This document shows positions 62,077 through 64,000 of a DNA stretch of 64,000 bases, in pieces; within the stretch, counting starts at the first letter, position 1; every line of letters begins with the position of its first letter. Source of the stretch: Planctomyces sp. GTDB taxonomy: Bacteria > Planctomycetota > Planctomycetia > Planctomycetales > Planctomycetaceae. The notes beneath the pieces were generated by a model. It was given only the letters and a program-made list of their open reading frames with translations, did not search any database and was not told the DNA's origin. The DNA lies in contig SYJG01000368.1 in assembly GCA_005798445.1 (NCBI GenBank), positions 1-64,000 of the forward strand. Direction: 5' to 3'. Both the position numbers and the translations under genes were made by a program.

Positions 62077-64000
62077 ATGGAGTGCCTGCCATGTTGCGTC
62101 GCGCGTTCCTGTGCGTGTTTGGTTGGTTGCTGGACGATTTTCTCGGCGTCGTTTGCAGAGGATGCCTTCTTCCGAGTGCAGCTAAGCGAGATCAAGTTCA
62201 CCGACGGTGAGCTGCCCGATTATTCGGCCGTGAATCAGGACTGGCGGGTCAGGCAGCGAATACTCAAGACGATGCCGGAAGTGCAACTCGACGAAGAGGG
62301 AGAGGCATATCTCCAACGGGGTAATCTCTGGAGCAACATTTTTGATCGCACGGGGGCGGAGATTTCGACTCCGGTTCATTTGGCGATTCGAGTCCCCACC
62401 AAGCGTGATATCACCGGACGGCTGACTGTCGCGAAGCCGGATGGGAGCGGTTTGATCGCGTTGAAGTTTCGTTTGCCGGCGGACTCGGCAAATCCCAAGG
62501 CCGCACGCGATTTTCAATTCGCGAAGATCGAGCACTATGAACGACGATTACAAATCAGTTCCGTCGGAGCGGCGTGGTATCGGAATCAAGTCGGCATTGC
62601 GATGAAAGCACTGGGAACTTTGTCCAAGGAGGAAGGGACGCGCATCGGGCAGGTCTCTCGGCAATGGAATGGGAACCGGAATCTCAACCAAACGGATCGG
62701 ACCTATGAATTGTTCTCCGGCGGTCGAGCTATCAGCGAGAATCTGCAGCTTGATCGCGAGATGCTGTTCCCGCGCGGAAACGCTGAGTTGGCGAAACCCG
62801 TGTTGGTGGACTCGATCACTGGGATCACGGTCAAGGAGATCAACTGGCAGCCGCTGCTCAAGGAGGAAAAACCGAAGCTCGATGCGTTGGCGAGTGCGAT
62901 CCCGGCGGATCAGCACGTTGTCTTCTTCCCGACGTTCGTGGCGGCATTGAAGGTTGCGGATGAAGCGAAGCTGCAAGGGACGACGATCCTGCGGCACACC
63001 GAGTTTTCGGCTCAGGACATGCACCTCGTCGAACGCTACGAGCAGCAGCTCGGACTGTCGCTGAGCACGTTGGGGCGGATGCTCGGCCCGCAACTGGTCA
63101 CGAGCGTGGCGATCACCGGCGGCGATCCGTACTTCGCGACCGGCACCGATGTCGCCGTGCTGTTCGAGGCCAAACAGCCGAGCGTTCTGGCCGCGCTGTT
63201 GCTGGCAAAAGTTCGGCTCGATGCGGCAAAGATCCCGGACGCGAAGCCGGTTGAAGGGACGATCGACGGCATCAAGTACGTCGGCCAGCGATCCCCGGAT
63301 CGCCGAGTTTGCAGCTTCATCGCCGAGATGGATCGCACGGTCGTTGTGACCAATTCGCTCGCGCAGTTGCAGCGGTTCGGGGCGGTGCGAGCCGGTAAGG
63401 CCGAGACGCTGGCATCGCTGCCGGAGTACCACTTCTTTCGGCAGCGATACCAACTCGGCGATGCGTCCGAGTCCGCGCTGCTGTTCATCAGCGACGCGAC
63501 GATCCGCCGCTGGTGCGGGCCGCGCTGGCGGATCGCGTCGTCACGGCGAACTCGCGACGCGGCCGTGCTGACGCAGGTGCAGGCAGCGAGTTTGGATTTC
63601 CTCGTCACCGGAAGAGGCTTGATGCTCGGATCGATCACGTCGGACCTGCCGACCTCACAGCAGGCTGACTTGCAGTTGACGTCTGAGGGAGTGCTGTCGC
63701 CGTCGATCGGCCGATCGGACTTCCTGACTCCGATTTCCGAGCTGACGTTTGATTCCGTCACGATTGCCGAGCGAGACGCTTATCAACGCTGGCGCGACGG
63801 CTACCAAAGCAACTGGAGCGTCGCGTTCGATCCGATCGCACTGCGAGTCGGGACGGAAGAGAAGCGACTCTCGGCCGATTTGTCGATCATGCCGCTGATC
63901 GCGCGCACCGAATATCGCGAGATGCTGCAAGTCGCCAGCGGAGTGAAACTGACCGCCGAGTCTGGCGATCCGCACGACACCGTCGCTCACTTCGTGCTGG
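62077..64000 (+). CDS. Large exported protein, unknown, running off the window
   Basis: One frame stays open from ATG 62077 to base 64000 with no stop, at least 641 residues. The N-terminus (CACLVGCWTIFSASFAEDAFF) is signal-peptide-like but Cys-rich. A better-looking start (ATG 62091, MLRRAFLCVFGWLL) is in another frame, so a one-base indel near 62130 is possible. The mature part has regular alpha/beta character (LQLDREMLFPRGNAELAKPV, YEQQLGLSLSTLGRMLGPQL, SVAITGGDPYFATGTDVAVL). I do not recognise the family. Confidence 0.7.
   Translation, partial: MECLPCCVARSCACLVGCWTIFSASFAEDAFFRVQLSEIKFTDGELPDYSAVNQDWRVRQRILKTMPEVQLDEEGEAYLQRGNLWSNIFDRTGAEISTPVHLAIRVPTKRDITGRLTVAKPDGSGLIALKFRLPADSANPKAARDFQFAKIEHYERRLQISSVGAAWYRNQVGIAMKALGTLSKEEGTRIGQVSRQWNGNRNLNQTDRTYELFSGGRAISENLQLDREMLFPRGNAELAKPVLVDSITGITVKEINWQPLLKEEKPKLDALASAIPADQHVVFFPTFVAALKVADEAKLQGTTILRHTEFSAQDMHLVERYEQQLGLSLSTLGRMLGPQLVTSVAITGGDPYFATGTDVAVLFEAKQPSVLAALLLAKVRLDAAKIPDAKPVEGTIDGIKYVGQRSPDRRVCSFIAEMDRTVVVTNSLAQLQRFGAVRAGKAETLASLPEYHFFRQRYQLGDASESALLFISDATIRRWCGPRWRIASSRRTRDAAVLTQVQAASLDFLVTGRGLMLGSITSDLPTSQQADLQLTSEGVLSPSIGRSDFLTPISELTFDSVTIAERDAYQRWRDGYQSNWSVAFDPIALRVGTEEKRLSADLSIMPLIARTEYREMLQVASGVKLTAESGDPHDTVAHFVL

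Overview
The window looks like a chromosomal segment of a planctomycete (PVC superphylum). The strongest signs are gene families largely confined to that phylum: DUF1549/DUF1553 proteins with CxxCH haem motifs, a DUF1501 Tat-exported protein, a giant membrane-dehydrogenase/HEAT/cytochrome protein, a PPC-domain protein and a WD40-cytochrome protein. MqnD (futalosine menaquinone route) and a dcw remnant (ddl-ftsQ-like) fit this. No taxonomic marker such as rRNA is present, so the genus is not claimed.

Layout. 1-12000: an upstream terminator, a 1781-residue exported multidomain cytochrome protein, bioB, two unknown proteins and glnE with an ACT-like insert. 12073-13924 (minus): an ExbB-ExbD-ExbD energy-transduction operon. 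14134-20173: an EboF/NPP-like phosphodiesterase, a YycJ-like metallo-hydrolase, two SDR dehydrogenases, a DUF817 membrane protein with an apparent C-terminal frameshift, and mqnD. 20378-28284 (plus): an ABC-F ATPase, an ECF sigma/anti-sigma/periplasmic protein operon and a DUF1549/DUF1553 protein. 28389-34636: a membrane Ser/Thr kinase with a sensor-like exported part, a metallophosphoesterase, and ftsQ-like plus ddl. 52394-61699 (minus): a planctomycete gene cluster (DUF1501, PPC, DUF1549/1553, WD40-cytochrome) interrupted by a ParE-type toxin-antitoxin pair and a VOC protein. 62077-64000: an exported protein that runs off the window.

Accessory region, 34.8-50.7 kb. A tRNA-Arg(UCU) gene (41172-41245, minus) is a double integration hotspot. 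On its 3' side lies an island of about 5.8 kb (35387-41210) with DUF1376, small DNA-binding proteins and a tyrosine integrase whose own last codons overlap the tRNA. An older, mostly deleted element and an interrupted ERCC4 nuclease lie beyond its left end. On the 5' side lies a 9.5-kb element bounded by a perfect 37-bp repeat of the tRNA 5' half (41207-41243 and 50687-50723). It carries an atypical tyrosine recombinase, an excisionase-like protein, a DUF3854/D5-type primase-helicase, two opposed blocks of 9-bp iterons, a zinc-ribbon protein and a prohead protease/major capsid fusion. It has no visible terminase, portal or tail genes. The best reading is a capsid-encoding phage satellite, or a strongly reduced prophage.

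A second, window-wide signal is a set of REP-like bipartite palindromes with GTAG...CTAC feet and differing stems. Eleven intact ones are listed. Six lie inside protein-coding sequence, and all six have a length of 2 modulo 3 between the feet. Elsewhere the GTAG foot supplies stop codons, including both stops of the convergent pair glnE/exbD.
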